A DNA stretch of 64,000 nucleotides from Oryzias latipes (taxonomy: Eukaryota > Chordata > Actinopteri > Beloniformes > Adrianichthyidae), in NCBI RefSeq assembly GCF_002234675.1, contig NC_019879.2:2166619-2230618 (forward strand). Reading direction: 5' to 3'. Shown here piece by piece: positions 34,964 to 45,036 of this stretch. Below the pieces are notes generated by a model. It did no database searches. It saw nothing but the letters and a program-made list of their open reading frames with translations, and was not told where the DNA came from. Position 1 is the stretch's first letter; every line of letters begins with the position of its first letter. The position numbers and the translations under genes are program-made.

Positions 34964-35011
34964 AAAAATACATAATAACAATAATAAATAGATAAATAAA
35001 TAAAAAAAAAA

Positions 35012-35075
<64 letters not shown>

Positions 35076-35090
35076 AAATAATAATATTAA
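34964..35090. repeat. A-rich and (TA)n microsatellite
   Basis: An A-run, aataa units and then about 35 TA dinucleotides (35006-35072) inside the LINE 3' UTR. Confidence 0.9.
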
Positions 35091-35828
35091 AATAAACCCC
35101 TGCTGTGAATGCAACGTCGACCCCTGGGAGGCCAGGCCATGCGCCAACTACTGGCCACGGGCGAAACACCGGCCGCGGGCAGACGACCCCAGGCCCCAGA
35201 ACCCCAAGCCCCCCCACCCCAGCCCCCGCCACGGTGACCAGCCACCCAGCACGGCACCCGGCCGCCGTTCCCGGTCAGCCGCACCGCCTACCCTGCGCCC
35301 AGAGGGCACCAGCCCAGGAACCCCTGCCAATTTGCCGGCAGAGTGCGCGCCCCCAACCCCCCACCCCCCGAGCAACCAGAGCCCCGAGCTCCGAGCTCGA
35401 GAAGGGCAGGCCCGGCAGAGCCCACCAACCCAAACCCACCCCGGCCCACCCAACCAGCCAGGACCCCGCTCAAACCTTCACCATCCCATTCCTACTAGGT
35501 GATGTGACTAATCAGCTGGAGCCAGAGTCCGAAGCCGACAGGTTTTTTGTGGAGGACATTATCTCTAAACTAATATGCTCTGACATGAGGTTTCTGTGGT
35601 GGTTGATGCTAAGATTATTTTTAGATTTCCAGTTTAGGAGGATAGTTTTCTTTGCGATACATACAGCGGTGAGAACCATATAAGCCTTGTTAGATTCTAT
35701 ATTGATGTTATTCAGGTCACCTAGTAAGCAGAATTTGGGGCATGCAGAAATCTTATGATTAAACCATATTGATGAGTCCTCACAGACCTTGTGCCAGAAT
35801 GATTGGACAGGTGGACATAACCATAGGG

Positions 35829-36240
35829 CAGTGTTCCCCAACCACCGGGCCGTTACCGTTACCGGGAAATTTTGGCACCGGGACGCACAGAAAGAAAAAA
35901 TAATTTCCATTTTATTGTTTTTTTTTTTCGAAAAAACGTTTTATTTTGAAAAGTGACCGGGTTATCTCTGTTACATCCATCACACTTAACGCACGTCAAA
36001 GTCGCGACACCAAACAAACTTATTTTGAAGGGATGTTTAAACATTACCATAGCATCCAGAGTGTGTCGCATTTGGTTGGGGTAGAAACGATGTGGCTCAT
36101 CCTCATGTGATGTTCTGTTGTTGGTGTGACATTACGAGGACACCGCTAATAAAGTGGCACATGACTACACAGTGGATTTACGTTCATTATCATTATTATT
36201 ACTAAAGAGAAAATACCACCCCCAGTCCACGGTAAACGTG

Positions 36241-36271
<31 letters not shown>

Positions 36272-36382
36272 ACACCGGTCCGCGGTAAACGTGCCTTGCG
36301 TTGCACCTCAACACCCCACCCCCCACGGTCCGCGGTAAACGTGTCTTGCGTTGTACCGGTCCGCGGTGAGAAATTGTCACCG
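35829..36382. mobile_element. hAT-type MITE, 554 bp, in LINE ORF2
   Basis: Starts CAGTGTTCCCCAACCACCGG, a hAT-type terminus, and is flanked by the exact 8-bp duplication CCATAGGG (35821-35828 and 36383-36390). The right terminus is decayed. Internal near-repeats of ccggtccgcggtaaacgtg occur three times at 36220-36370 with C-runs and a CA tract between them. Confidence 0.75.
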
Positions 36383-36569
36383 CCATAGGGCATGCAAATA
36401 GTCGTCTATGTTGTTACCTGTGCACTGTGTGCATACAGCAGACTGATTGAGACCCATTTTAAATAACCTCTGTCTGGTGTAGTGAATTCTGTGGAGAATC
36501 TTGTACTGAATAAGTTGCAGATTGGGACTTTTAGTCATATTAAAGGCATTCAAACAGATTAAAGGCATT

Positions 36570-37225
36570 CAAACATTAAACTCTTAAGTCGTGCATCATC
36601 ATGCTGCAACATGAGGTGATGTTGTTGGCCCCACGTTGCAAGGATCTGTACACAATTCTTGGAAGCTGAAAACATCCCAGTTCTTGCATGGCCAGCATAC
36701 TCACCGGACATGTCCCCCATTGAGCATGTTTGGGATGCTCTGGATCGGCGTTTACGACAGCGTGTTCCAGTTCCTTCCAATATCCAGCAACTTCGCACAG
36801 CCATTGAAGAAGAGTGGACCAACATTCCACAGGCCACAATAGACAACCTGATCAACTCTTTGCGAAGGAGATGTGTCGCACTTCATGAGGCAAATGGTGG
36901 TCACACCAGATACTGACTGGTTGTCTGAGGCCCCTGACCCCTCAATAAAACAAAACTGAAGATTTCAGAGGCCAGTCTAAGGCACACCTGTGCAATAATC
37001 ATGCTGTCTAATCAGCATCTTGATATGGCACACCTGCGAGGTGGGATGGATTGTCTTGGCAAAGGAGAAGTGCTGACTATCACAGATTTAGACAGATTTG
37101 TAAACAATATTTCAGAGAACTGGTTATTTTGTGTATGTGGAAAATGTTTCACATCTTTGAGTTCATACCATAAAAAATGGGAGCAATAACAAAAGTGTTG
37201 CGTTTATATTTTTGGTCTGTGTATC
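36570..37225 (+). mobile_element. Tc1-type transposon, 3' portion
   Basis: The frame 36659-36916 encodes the C-terminal part of a Tc1-family DDE transposase (WPAYSPDMSPIEHVWDALDRR, with the final catalytic acidic residue in SPIEHVWD). The 3' UTR follows and ends near caaaagtgttgcgtttatatt (37190-37212), the usual terminus of this fish Tc1 group. The N-terminal half and the left TIR are missing. A short duplication, ttaaaggcattcaaaca, at 36538 and 36558 marks the left junction with the LINE. Confidence 0.8.
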
Positions 37226-37435
37226 TTTGTCAAAAATGACACCCATGTTTCTAAGGCTGGGTTTGACAGCCTGGCCAAGAGAACCCAAATGCTGCTTAAT
37301 CCCTGGCATTGATAGCATCATCAGGGGCAATAACTAGTGTTTCTGTTTTCTCTGAGTTTAGCTGCAAAGAGTTTTTACAGAGCCATTGTTTTATCCGCAT
37401 CAAGCAGTTCATTAGAGAATCCAGCTAAAAAAGGG
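37205..37435 (-). mobile_element. LINE reverse-transcriptase fragment (Rex1/L2-like)
   Basis: Minus-strand reading gives IKQWLCKNSLQLNSEKTETL and, in another frame, VKPSLRNMGVIFDKD, a common fish non-LTR RT segment just after the YxDD region. Frames are interrupted, so it is a relic. Confidence 0.6.
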
Positions 37436-37725
37436 GCTTAAAAACCAGAACCAGTTGAGGTGGCTTGGGCATTTAGTTCGGATGCCTCCTCGATGCCTCC
37501 CTGGGGAGATGTTCCGGGGATGTCCCACTGGGCAGAGGCCCCGGGGAAGACCCAGGACACGCTGGAGAAACCAAGTCTCTCGGCTGCCCTTGGAACGCCT
37601 TGGAGTCCCCCCAGAAAAGCTGGAGGAAGTGGCCAGGGAGAGGGCAGTTTGGGCAACTTTACCTAGACTGCGGCCCCCACAAACCGTTCCCAGATGAGTG
37701 GAAGAAGATGGGTGGATGCATTCAA
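37436..37725 (+). mobile_element. LINE 3' coding end fragment
   Basis: The frame LRWLGHLVRMPPRCLPGEM to GRPRTRWRNQVSRL to WATLPRLRPP is the C-terminus of a well-known fish non-LTR retrotransposon ORF2, with a gatgggtggatg-type tail. 5'-truncated. Clade not assigned. Confidence 0.65.
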
Positions 37726-37734
37726 TACAATATT

Positions 37735-37790
37735 ATATATACATCCCAAAATCACAACAGTTGTCTTAATGGGCTTCATACCGGTAAAGT
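37735..37790 (-). repeat. LINE 3' tail relic
   Basis: atacatcccaaaatcacaac and the following agttgtcttaatgggcttc is a reverse-strand version of the LINE terminus at 17085-17130. Confidence 0.45.
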
Positions 37791-38097
37791 AAACATAATA
37801 TCTTAAGGATCATAACTACAAAGAATTCAAGAGGAAAATTCTAAACTGAACTAATTAAACAGACTAAACTGGATGAATGGATGGTGTGTCTAAATATATC
37901 ATTATACCATTATGATTTTAGGATTTGTTGTTAAATTAAGCAAAGCAACAGACATTGCTTTTTACTATTTAAATTGGAACTTGACAGAAACAAATTGTAT
38001 GTTACTATGTCTAAAGAATTAAATAACACTTCTTTCTTTTAAAACTTTTTTTTATGTGAAATGATTTGTCGATTCTGCTCTCCTGTCCCAAATAATT

Positions 38098-38318
38098 GTA
38101 TAATATCCCTTGTGCTATCCTAGGCACTTTAACATTGGGAGTTGGGTCATCTAGACCCACTAGACAGTGCTCTGAACCTTTTTTCGTCAATGATTTGTGA
38201 TCTTCACTGGTGTCCATGGATTACATGAAATCCTCTCCACCTTTATCCACCTTTGTCATGGTAGGGAGAACACGTCAATGGTTATCCTGACCCCATAGGA
38301 CAGCACAAGGATTAAATG
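38098..38318. mobile_element. piggyBac-like MITE
   Basis: About 220 bp between inverted ends atcccttgtgctatcctagg and ataggacagcacaaggat, next to ttaa on the right (38314), with internal gggtcatctagaccc. This matches a common fish MITE with TTAA target preference. Diverged pieces of the same family lie at 44495-44662. Confidence 0.6.
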
Positions 38319-38865
38319 ATGGTGATTAAATACACAGTATGTGAATTTTCACATACCCAGTAAAAAGACAATCATAAGGCAAATATTCACCCACAATGTA
38401 TTAAATAGTAAAAATCACGTTTTGATCTGTAAGTCATTGATGTTGATTTTTGCACTGAGTGGTATCATTAATGATCCACAGCCCCACTTGGTACATATGG
38501 AAGTTCAACAATTTTAACTAGAAAAGTTGAAAAAAGTCATGTGCATCAGGTCTCTAGTGTTATTCTGCTTTTCTAAGTTTGTTGAGCTTTAAACAATTAT
38601 AAAATCCTTACTTGGCTTTAACAATTATGTCTTTGTCAGCGAAACTACAGACTTTTTAAACTAAAAAGTTTAGAAAGGGTGGATAGACAAAGTAAACTGA
38701 CAAATCTCAGCTCTCCTAATTAACTGTTGGTATGTTTTTGTCAACAAGCTAATGAGATCCATGGAGAAAAAAAAGTCAGATAAAACCCATTCAGCTGCTG
38801 GAACTCTCCACTTTGAGGTGAGGAAACCCAAAGTCCTTGTTGTGAGCGCAAGAAAGAATCAAATG

Positions 38866-39816
38866 ATGGATAACTTTAATGTTACATTTATCACTTTTAC
38901 TGGTTATGTGGATTTACAGAGTTACAGATTACTGTATTTTATCATCATGTTTATTGTATATGTTTCAATCATTTTTGGTAATTTGACCATATTCTGTCTC
39001 GTTTGCATTCACAAAAGCCTCCATGAGCCCATGTACATTTTCATTGCTGCTCTGTTGCTGAATTCTCTTCTTTTCAGCACAAATATTTATCCCAAACTTC
39101 TGATTGACTTTTTATCTGACCAACAGATCATTTCTCTTTCTTTATGTCACCTGCAGGGCTTTATTTATTACACCCTTTGTGGCGCAGAGTTCTTTTTGTT
39201 ATCTGCAATGGCTTATGACAGATATGTGTCAATATGTAAGCCTCTCCGATATGCAAGCATTATGAAGAAATCCACAGTCTGTGTTCTGCTGGTTTTAGCT
39301 TGGCTCTTGCCTGCAGGTCAGCTCGTTCCATCACTTTTATTGACTAGTAGCATGAAGGTCTGTAATTTTAATTTAAATGGGATTTTCTGTAATAATGTTA
39401 TCTCCAAACTGTACTGCACGGGTTCATCTTCAGCATATGTTATTTATGGAGTGTTTTTGATTCTTAATAGCGTATTTTTACCTTTGATTTTTATATTGTT
39501 TACCTACTCAAAAATCCTTTTAGTGTCCTATCGCAGCAGCATGAACGTCAGGAGAAAAGCTGCGCAGACGTGCTCGCCTCACCTGCTGGTCCTGATCAGT
39601 TTCTCCTGTCTGTGTTCTTATGACATTGTGATCGCTCGACTGCAGATAGATTTGCACAAAACTGCACGTTTTATCATGACTTTACAAGTGGTGCTGTACC
39701 ATCCGCTCTTTAATCCCATTATTTATGGTGTCAAGGTGAAAAAGATCTCAGAACTCCTGAAGAGACTTTTTTTGCAAGGCAACATCAATATGTGCTTTAA
39801 AATAAACGTTTGGTAG
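38866..39816 (+). CDS. olfactory receptor 2 (teleost), intact
   Basis: 316-aa odorant receptor from the second Met of MMDNFNVTFITF (a Met one codon upstream at 38863 is equally possible). The open frame extends 38 codons further up to 38752, but that part is homologous to the 5' flank of receptor 3, where the frame is not kept, so it is likely 5' UTR. Seven TM segments, NVT glycosylation site, EPMYIFIAALLLN, MAYDRYVSICKPLRY, KAAQTCSPHLLVLISFSC and PLFNPIIYGVK are present. Almost identical to receptor 3 at 41300-42244 from TM1 to TM4 and from the end of TM5 onward, but different between PSL in the second extracellular loop and TM5. Tandem duplicate on the same strand. Confidence 0.93.
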   Translation: MDNFNVTFITFTGYVDLQSYRLLYFIIMFIVYVSIIFGNLTIFCLVCIHKSLHEPMYIFIAALLLNSLLFSTNIYPKLLIDFLSDQQIISLSLCHLQGFIYYTLCGAEFFLLSAMAYDRYVSICKPLRYASIMKKSTVCVLLVLAWLLPAGQLVPSLLLTSSMKVCNFNLNGIFCNNVISKLYCTGSSSAYVIYGVFLILNSVFLPLIFILFTYSKILLVSYRSSMNVRRKAAQTCSPHLLVLISFSCLCSYDIVIARLQIDLHKTARFIMTLQVVLYHPLFNPIIYGVKVKKISELLKRLFLQGNINMCFKINVW

Positions 39817-41299
39817 CAGTTGTGCAGTTTGATTTTTAAATGAGAATTTACAATCTAATACAGGTTTTCAGTTAATTTCAGAATTAACTGTGGCTCGTTT
39901 CCAGACAATCCCAGTTTTGTTGGACATTAAGTTGGACATTAATTTACCTTTGAGAAAAGCTATAATCTGTCGTTACTTTTTCAACTTTGTGTCATGTTTG
40001 CATTTTTTGTAAAGTGTAATGTAATAATTAGGATTTTTCAAAAATGTATTGTTATTTTTCTTTGAATGTTGACTCTTATATGGGTACATTATTGGTTGGC
40101 TATTACCTGGTAAATAAATTCTTTGAAGCAGTGAAATCTATGTAGCCCTCCAGGTGCCAGTGGTTAAAAGGAAAATATTTAAAAAAAAATGATGTGCACG
40201 GATTGCTAGGCTATGCGCACGGATTGATCAGTTGTGCTTGTACTGTTGCGCAATCGTGCGTGCGTGCACATTGCATGTCTGAGCAGAGCAGCTGGACTCG
40301 TAGCTTCGTGTTTGCAGGCAGGGGGGGTGCTTTGTTACAGTGTGTGCAATGGAGGAGGCTTCGTACCGCCGTCTGTCTGCCTGCTCTGCGTGAGCGGCCT
40401 GCCGGACTCAGAAGAACCGTGTCTCCCGTGAGATTTGTATCTCCAGACAAAAGACAATCATGTAAATTTGTGTTACCAGTCGGGTCCAGTCAAAATAAAG
40501 GCTGGTGTTGTTCAAGTTTAAGTTCATGCACGGCTAAATGTTGTTAGCACCTATTAACCTAATCCTAACCTTTCTTTCGGGTCAGTTCGGCTAAGAAAAA
40601 GCACTGGCTGCATGGATTTAAAAAACTAAAAGCAAGCCAGTACTTAATAATAATCAAAACAATAATAAAAGCCCATTTTGAAGATCATCTCGTTCTATGT
40701 CGGAGCCTTGTTCACAACGGGACTCCATTTTCTTTTTCTATGTATCCAGATCAATCACTATCTTACATGTCATCGGACCAACGTACAGCCAATCAAATAG
40801 TGTGACGTCATCATTAGCTTGCAGGCCGTATTCGGGGCTTGATGTCTGTCAAGTCAAAATAGCTTCCTGTCCCTAAATGAACTCGGGTTTTATCCCGTGG
40901 CTTTGCCTAAAACTATTTAAACCTGAGGATTTCTTTTGAATAGACTCGGCAAAATGTTGTTTTGCACTTTTTATGTCTCTTCATATAAAAATCATGAATA
41001 AAATACAGCTGTTTATAGATTTTTTTTCTTCTACTGTGTTCTTCTTTTTTATGATTGGGGGGTAAATAAAGTAAAATGATTCACTTAACTTTTTGCAGAT
41101 GTAAAACATCAACATAACATCAGAGATTCAAAGTCTCCAGGACATAATTGGTCTGTTGTCATTTTTGTCAACAAGTTAATGAGATCCATGGAGAAAAAAA
41201 GGGTCACATAAAACTGATACAGCTATAGAGACTCTCCACTTTGAGGTGAAGAAACCCAAAGTCTTTTGTTGTGAGCGTGAGAATCATTGCATTTTTTTG
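39817..41299. other. intergenic between olfactory receptors 2 and 3
   Basis: Mostly AT-rich. 40190-40545 contains a repeat piece (tttgtgttaccagtcgggtc and aaaataaaggctggtgttg) related to the DNA element at 8870-8920. The final part, 41165-41290, is homologous to 38740-38860 upstream of receptor 2 (gagatccatggagaaaaaa; actctccactttgaggtga), so the duplication included the 5' flank. A possible 5' UTR donor (gaggtgag in receptor 2) lies there. Confidence 0.5.
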
Positions 41300-42244
41300 A
41301 TGGATGACTTAAACGTAACATATATAACTTTTGCAGGGCATGTGGAATTGCAGAGTTACAGATCACTGTATTTTATCATCATGTTTATTGTATATGTTTC
41401 AATCATTTTTGGTAATTTGACCATATTCTGTCTTGTTTGCATTCACAAAAGCCTCCATGAGCCCATGTACATTTTCATTGCTGCTCTGTTGCTAAATTCT
41501 CTTCTTTTCAGTACAAATATTTACCCCAAACTTCTGATTGACTTTTTATCTGACCAACAGATCATTTCTCTTTCTTTATGTCACCTGCAGAGCTTTATTT
41601 ATTACACCCTGTGTGGCGCAGAGTTCTTTTTGTTATCTGCAATGGCTTATGACAGGTATGTGTCAATATGTAAGCCTCTGCAATATGCAAGCATTATGAA
41701 GAAATCCACAGTCTGTGTTCTGCTGGTTTTAGCTTGGCTCTTGCCTGCAGGTCAGCTCGTTCCATCACTTTTCTTGATAAGCAACTTAAGAATTTGTCAC
41801 TTTTCTTTGAAAGGAATTTTTTGCAATAATGGAATTTCTAAACTATACTGCATGAACTCAGAAACAACTTATGTTGTTTATGGTGTCCTTATTATCGTTA
41901 CGACCATTTTTGTTCCCATGATTTTTATATTGTTTACCTACTCAAAAATCCTTTTAGTGTCCTATCGCAGCAGCGTGAACGTCAGGAGAAAAGCTGCGCA
42001 GACGTGCTCGCCTCACCTGCTGGTCCTGATCAGTTTCTCCTGTCTGTGTTCTTATGACATTGTTATCGCTCGACTGCAGATAGATTTGCACAAAACTGCA
42101 CGTTTTATCATGACTTTACAAGTGGTGCTGTACCATCCGCTCTTTAATCCCATTATTTATGGTGTCAAGGTGAAAAAGATCTCAGAACTCCTGAAGAGAC
42201 TTTTCATTTACATCAGGATATGTTACAAAACAAACGTTGGATAG
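41300..42244 (+). CDS. olfactory receptor 3 (teleost), intact
   Basis: 314-aa odorant receptor starting at MDDLNVTYITFAGHVEL. The NVT glycosylation site, EPMYIFIAALLLN, MAYDRYVSICKPLQY (Gln where receptor 2 has Arg), KAAQTCSPHLLVLISFSC and PLFNPIIYGVK are all in place. It differs from receptor 2 in the N-terminal 20 residues, in the block FLISNLRICHFSLKG through TM5 (VVYGVLIIVTTIFVPM), and in the last residues. Between these blocks the two genes are nearly the same at the DNA level, including silent sites. The divergent block covers the second extracellular loop and TM5, which shape the odorant pocket, so the two probably respond to different ligands. Confidence 0.93.
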   Translation: MDDLNVTYITFAGHVELQSYRSLYFIIMFIVYVSIIFGNLTIFCLVCIHKSLHEPMYIFIAALLLNSLLFSTNIYPKLLIDFLSDQQIISLSLCHLQSFIYYTLCGAEFFLLSAMAYDRYVSICKPLQYASIMKKSTVCVLLVLAWLLPAGQLVPSLFLISNLRICHFSLKGIFCNNGISKLYCMNSETTYVVYGVLIIVTTIFVPMIFILFTYSKILLVSYRSSVNVRRKAAQTCSPHLLVLISFSCLCSYDIVIARLQIDLHKTARFIMTLQVVLYHPLFNPIIYGVKVKKISELLKRLFIYIRICYKTNVG

Positions 42245-42955
42245 ATACTCAACTTAATTTCTTCTTTATGGAAACTTTTTCTGAAACATCTGAAAATTGT
42301 AAATAAATTTAGACTTTAATTTATATCACTATTGTTTACTTAATGAAGAGTATTTAATAATTCTAGTTATATATCAGCATTAGTACTTAGCCTTTTTTTG
42401 TACATGTTTAACAATTGATGTTTATGTGTTTCAATGTGTCATTACTAACAGTTTGAATGACGTTAATAACTTCTGTGCTCTGCCTCTCATGTTTTAATAG
42501 GCAAACAACTAAAAGAACATTATTTACTGATTATTTTTTTATGGTGCTGTAAAATTGACATAAAATGGTAAATGTAATGTGAGAGTCCTAAAAATGACCA
42601 CTTCACATTTTTATCAACATGATATCTGTCTTGCAGTTGAATCATAGCAACTGGATTTTAAATCTTTTGCCTTGAACCTTTCATCCAAGAAGCTTCATCA
42701 GTCTGAGTGGAGGTGGCTTCAGGCCACATTTACATCCTCTGGGTGGGACACTTACATTCCTGCCAATGGATGACCCGTTAAAGAGAAACAAAGCAGACGG
42801 AAACCCCTTGCATCTCGTAATCCCCCCCCTATCCCCCTCATAGGGCATTGGGTGTGGTCCGGCTGGAGTTTTGGTCTTTTTTTGGGACTAATGAATGTGC
42901 AGCATGATAAAAAGGAGACAACTGTGTTTGAGGTCTTGACTGTAGATAAAGATGA
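42245..42955. other. intergenic, no gene seen
   Basis: AT-rich downstream sequence of olfactory receptor 3. 42680-42800 (aagcttcatcagtctgagtg and on) may be a repeat piece but I could not place it. Confidence 0.35.
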
Positions 42956-42956
42956 C

Positions 42957-43211
42957 TGGCTGGGTAGCTCGGTTGGTAAGGTAGAAAACTAGGGTTCCAT
43001 TCCTGGAGGGGGATGAACAATGGTCCTGTGGGCAATCACCATATCAATGCCGAGTAATTAACATCACTCAGTGAGGGCCCTTAAGCAAGACCCTTAATGC
43101 TACTGCCTCCCGAGTGCAGTCCGGCTGCAGCTCACCACTCCCCCAGAGGATGGGTCAAATGCGGAGCGCAAATTTCCCTTCATGGGATAAATACAGTAAA
43201 AAAAAAAAAGT
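42957..43211 (+). mobile_element. tRNA-derived SINE
   Basis: The head has a pol III A box (gggtagctcggttggtaagg, about 42961-42980) and a B box-like ggttccattcc (about 42992-43003). The body carries gggcccttaagcaagaccctt and the end ttcccttcatgggataaata, typical of fish tRNA SINEs with a LINE-like tail, then an A-run at 43199-43210. Confidence 0.8.
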
Positions 43212-44190
43212 CCAGCAAAGTGAAGCCAATTCAGTCGCCGTTTTTCCACATTACCGGCGCCGCCATTTGGAGCCAGACGACAGTGATTGGTCCGAGTTGG
43301 TCTGAGTTGAAGTTTCTATGGCAACTACGGTTGCCAATCAGGAGTGAGCGTGTTCGGGGCCAGCAGGCACCACATGTTTGTACTGAGACATCTGATTGGT
43401 CAGTTTATAACTTAAACAAATTGTGATAAAGAAAAAATATCATGAAAGAAATGTTGTTTAATGTTTAATCTGACAAATAGAATGACTGAGTTTTGGCTCT
43501 TTAGTTTTCAATATAAATCGATAGGATTTGGGCTTCTTGGAGCCAACTTCCTGTTAGGAATGCCGCGGGGGGGGGGCAGTCTATGATCTGAGGCCTCCCC
43601 CTCTGCTGAGGGAAGGGTTATTCAGTTGTACATGTATTGCTTCTCTTTTAAACCAAATGTCTTATCTGTCAAGAATGTGCACTCTGTTATCTGCGCCTCT
43701 GCCTTTTATTGGGAATAAATACAGAAACTCGCCCTGGGGGTCGTTTCTTCTGCGCTGATACATCCTCTTGGCTATTTTGTTTCTCCAATGTACAGCTCTG
43801 AGCATTCTTGCACAGGACTCCATGAAATACTTTGCTTCTGTTTTTCTGTGAGTGTAGAGTCTTTGGGCTTAACCCGCTTTTGCTGCAGTGTATTGTTAGG
43901 TTAGCCTGTCTGCATTCACACAAAGCACCCCCCCCCCCCCCCGATACGGGGCTGAGCGTGGAATCAGTCGTTTACTCTTTTTACTATCTCTGTGTATGTA
44001 GACAGGGAACACCCCTGCTGCAATGTAATCTGCCTAATTTTACTGCTCACTGATCGGTCAGCAATGCATGCCGCTTGACACCCAGAGCTCCACACAACTG
44101 ATTGATTATTTTACAAACCAAGTTTTTGTTACTCACTTTTTTATCAACCAACCCGATTAGGCCAGTGGAGGGCTACCTCAACACCTGCTG
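43212..44190. other. no gene seen; short repeats
   Basis: 43250-43420 includes ccgccatttggagccagacg and attggt/ccaat motifs, perhaps a promoter-like repeat. A G-run at 43567-43574 and a C-run at 43927-43943 are low complexity. Nothing coding recognised. Confidence 0.35.
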
Positions 44191-44194
44191 TCTG

Positions 44195-44312
44195 CTAATT
44201 TGATCCACCCACCTTGCTCTCTGCAACAGGTTCCAGCTGGGATTTGAACCAGCGCGCCGAGAGAGTGTAACGAGAAAGTGCTGACCATTACACCACCGCA
44301 CAGCGCAGTAAA
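44195..44312 (-). mobile_element. tRNA-related SINE fragment
   Basis: Minus strand reads tgcggtggtgtaatggtcag (A box) and ctggttcaaatcccagctgg (B box) at tRNA-like spacing. No mature tRNA ends or a foldable cloverleaf with full stems could be confirmed, so a SINE head is more likely than a functional tRNA gene. Confidence 0.65.
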
Positions 44313-44494
44313 TGTTGTCTAATCTAAAATTTGAAATGCCTGGGTTGAGTCATGAATCTCAACTGTTGAGGATGTCACCAAAAAATAAAACGTCTTTATT
44401 TCAGTTCTATTCAAAACAAATCGAATTAAGTGTCCTAAACTTTAATTTCCAAAGGTGTTATTTTTCCACTTTTTCAGAGTAGAAAAACACGCCT

Positions 44495-44662
44495 TTCCTA
44501 GGCATGCTAACGTATAGAGGTCATCTGGAACCCACAAGCCGGTACTCTTATTTTTATTTCAACATAAAATGACACAATGACAAAATTCTGTCCACCATTG
44601 TCATGGTAGGGATGACACGTCAATGTCAGGGTGGGGTCATCTGGACCCCACAAGATAGCACA
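44495..44662. mobile_element. diverged piggyBac-like MITE pieces
   Basis: cctaggcatgctaacgtata then ggtcatctgg, and later gtcatggtagggatgacacg then gggtcatctggacccc, match parts of the MITE at 38098-38318. Confidence 0.5.
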
Positions 44663-44682
44663 TTTTTTTTGAAAACACTTAT

Positions 44683-45036
44683 AATAATGGATTGGATTTG
44701 TCTGCGCTTTTCAAGACACCCAAAGTGCTTACATTGTGTCCATTATTCATTCACTCCTCATTCATACTTGGTGATGGCTACGCTGGTTGTAGCCACAGCT
44801 GCCCTGGGGCAGACTGACAGAGGCGTGGCTGCCATTTCACGCCTACGGCCCCTCTGACCATCACCGGGATCATACATGCGCATTCACACACCAGTGGAGC
44901 CACACTGGAGGCAAGGAGGGTGAAGTGTCTTGCCCAAGGACACAACAACATTTTGGCTGGTGGGAGCGGGGATCGAACCGCCAACCCTTCGATCATTAGA
45001 CGACCCGCTCAACCACCTGAGCCACTGTCGCCCCTC
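44683..45036 (-). mobile_element. tRNA-derived SINE, about 350 bp
   Basis: Minus strand begins gggcgacagtggctcaggtg (A box region), followed by a B box in ggcggttcgatccccgctcc. The body includes cacaaccttg-type LINE-like parts (gacacttcaccctccttgcc) and ends near aaaagcgcagacaaatcc. This is a widespread fish SINE structure. The open frame 44603-44857 over it is not a gene. Confidence 0.8.

Larger units (their letters stand above)
33171..36568 (-). mobile_element. 5'-truncated L1/Tx1-type LINE, second subfamily
   Basis: On the minus strand, the C-terminal part of ORF2 (KSPNLQLIQYKILHRIHYTRQRLFKMG and a CTQC...H CCHC-like motif, about 36540-36390) continues after a MITE at about 35820-35520 (CPPVQSFWHKVCEDSS, CIAKKTILLNWKSKNN). 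A C-rich (sense G-rich) 3' UTR (35500-33560) and the terminal ctgtccaacagctgagcaaa motif beside a T-run at 33171-33205 follow. The UTR sequence differs from that of the 17889 element, so this is a sister subfamily. Long ORFs in the UTR are composition artefacts. Includes a (TA)n/A-rich microsatellite at 34964-35090. Confidence 0.8.

Noticed and set aside
38752-38865. N-terminal extension of olfactory receptor 2 (38 codons)
   Set aside because: The homologous flank of receptor 3 is not in frame, and ORs of this type start a few residues before the NxT glycosylation site.
44195-44312. Functional tRNA gene on the minus strand
   Set aside because: A and B boxes are present but acceptor and anticodon stems could not be paired convincingly; a SINE head is the simpler reading.
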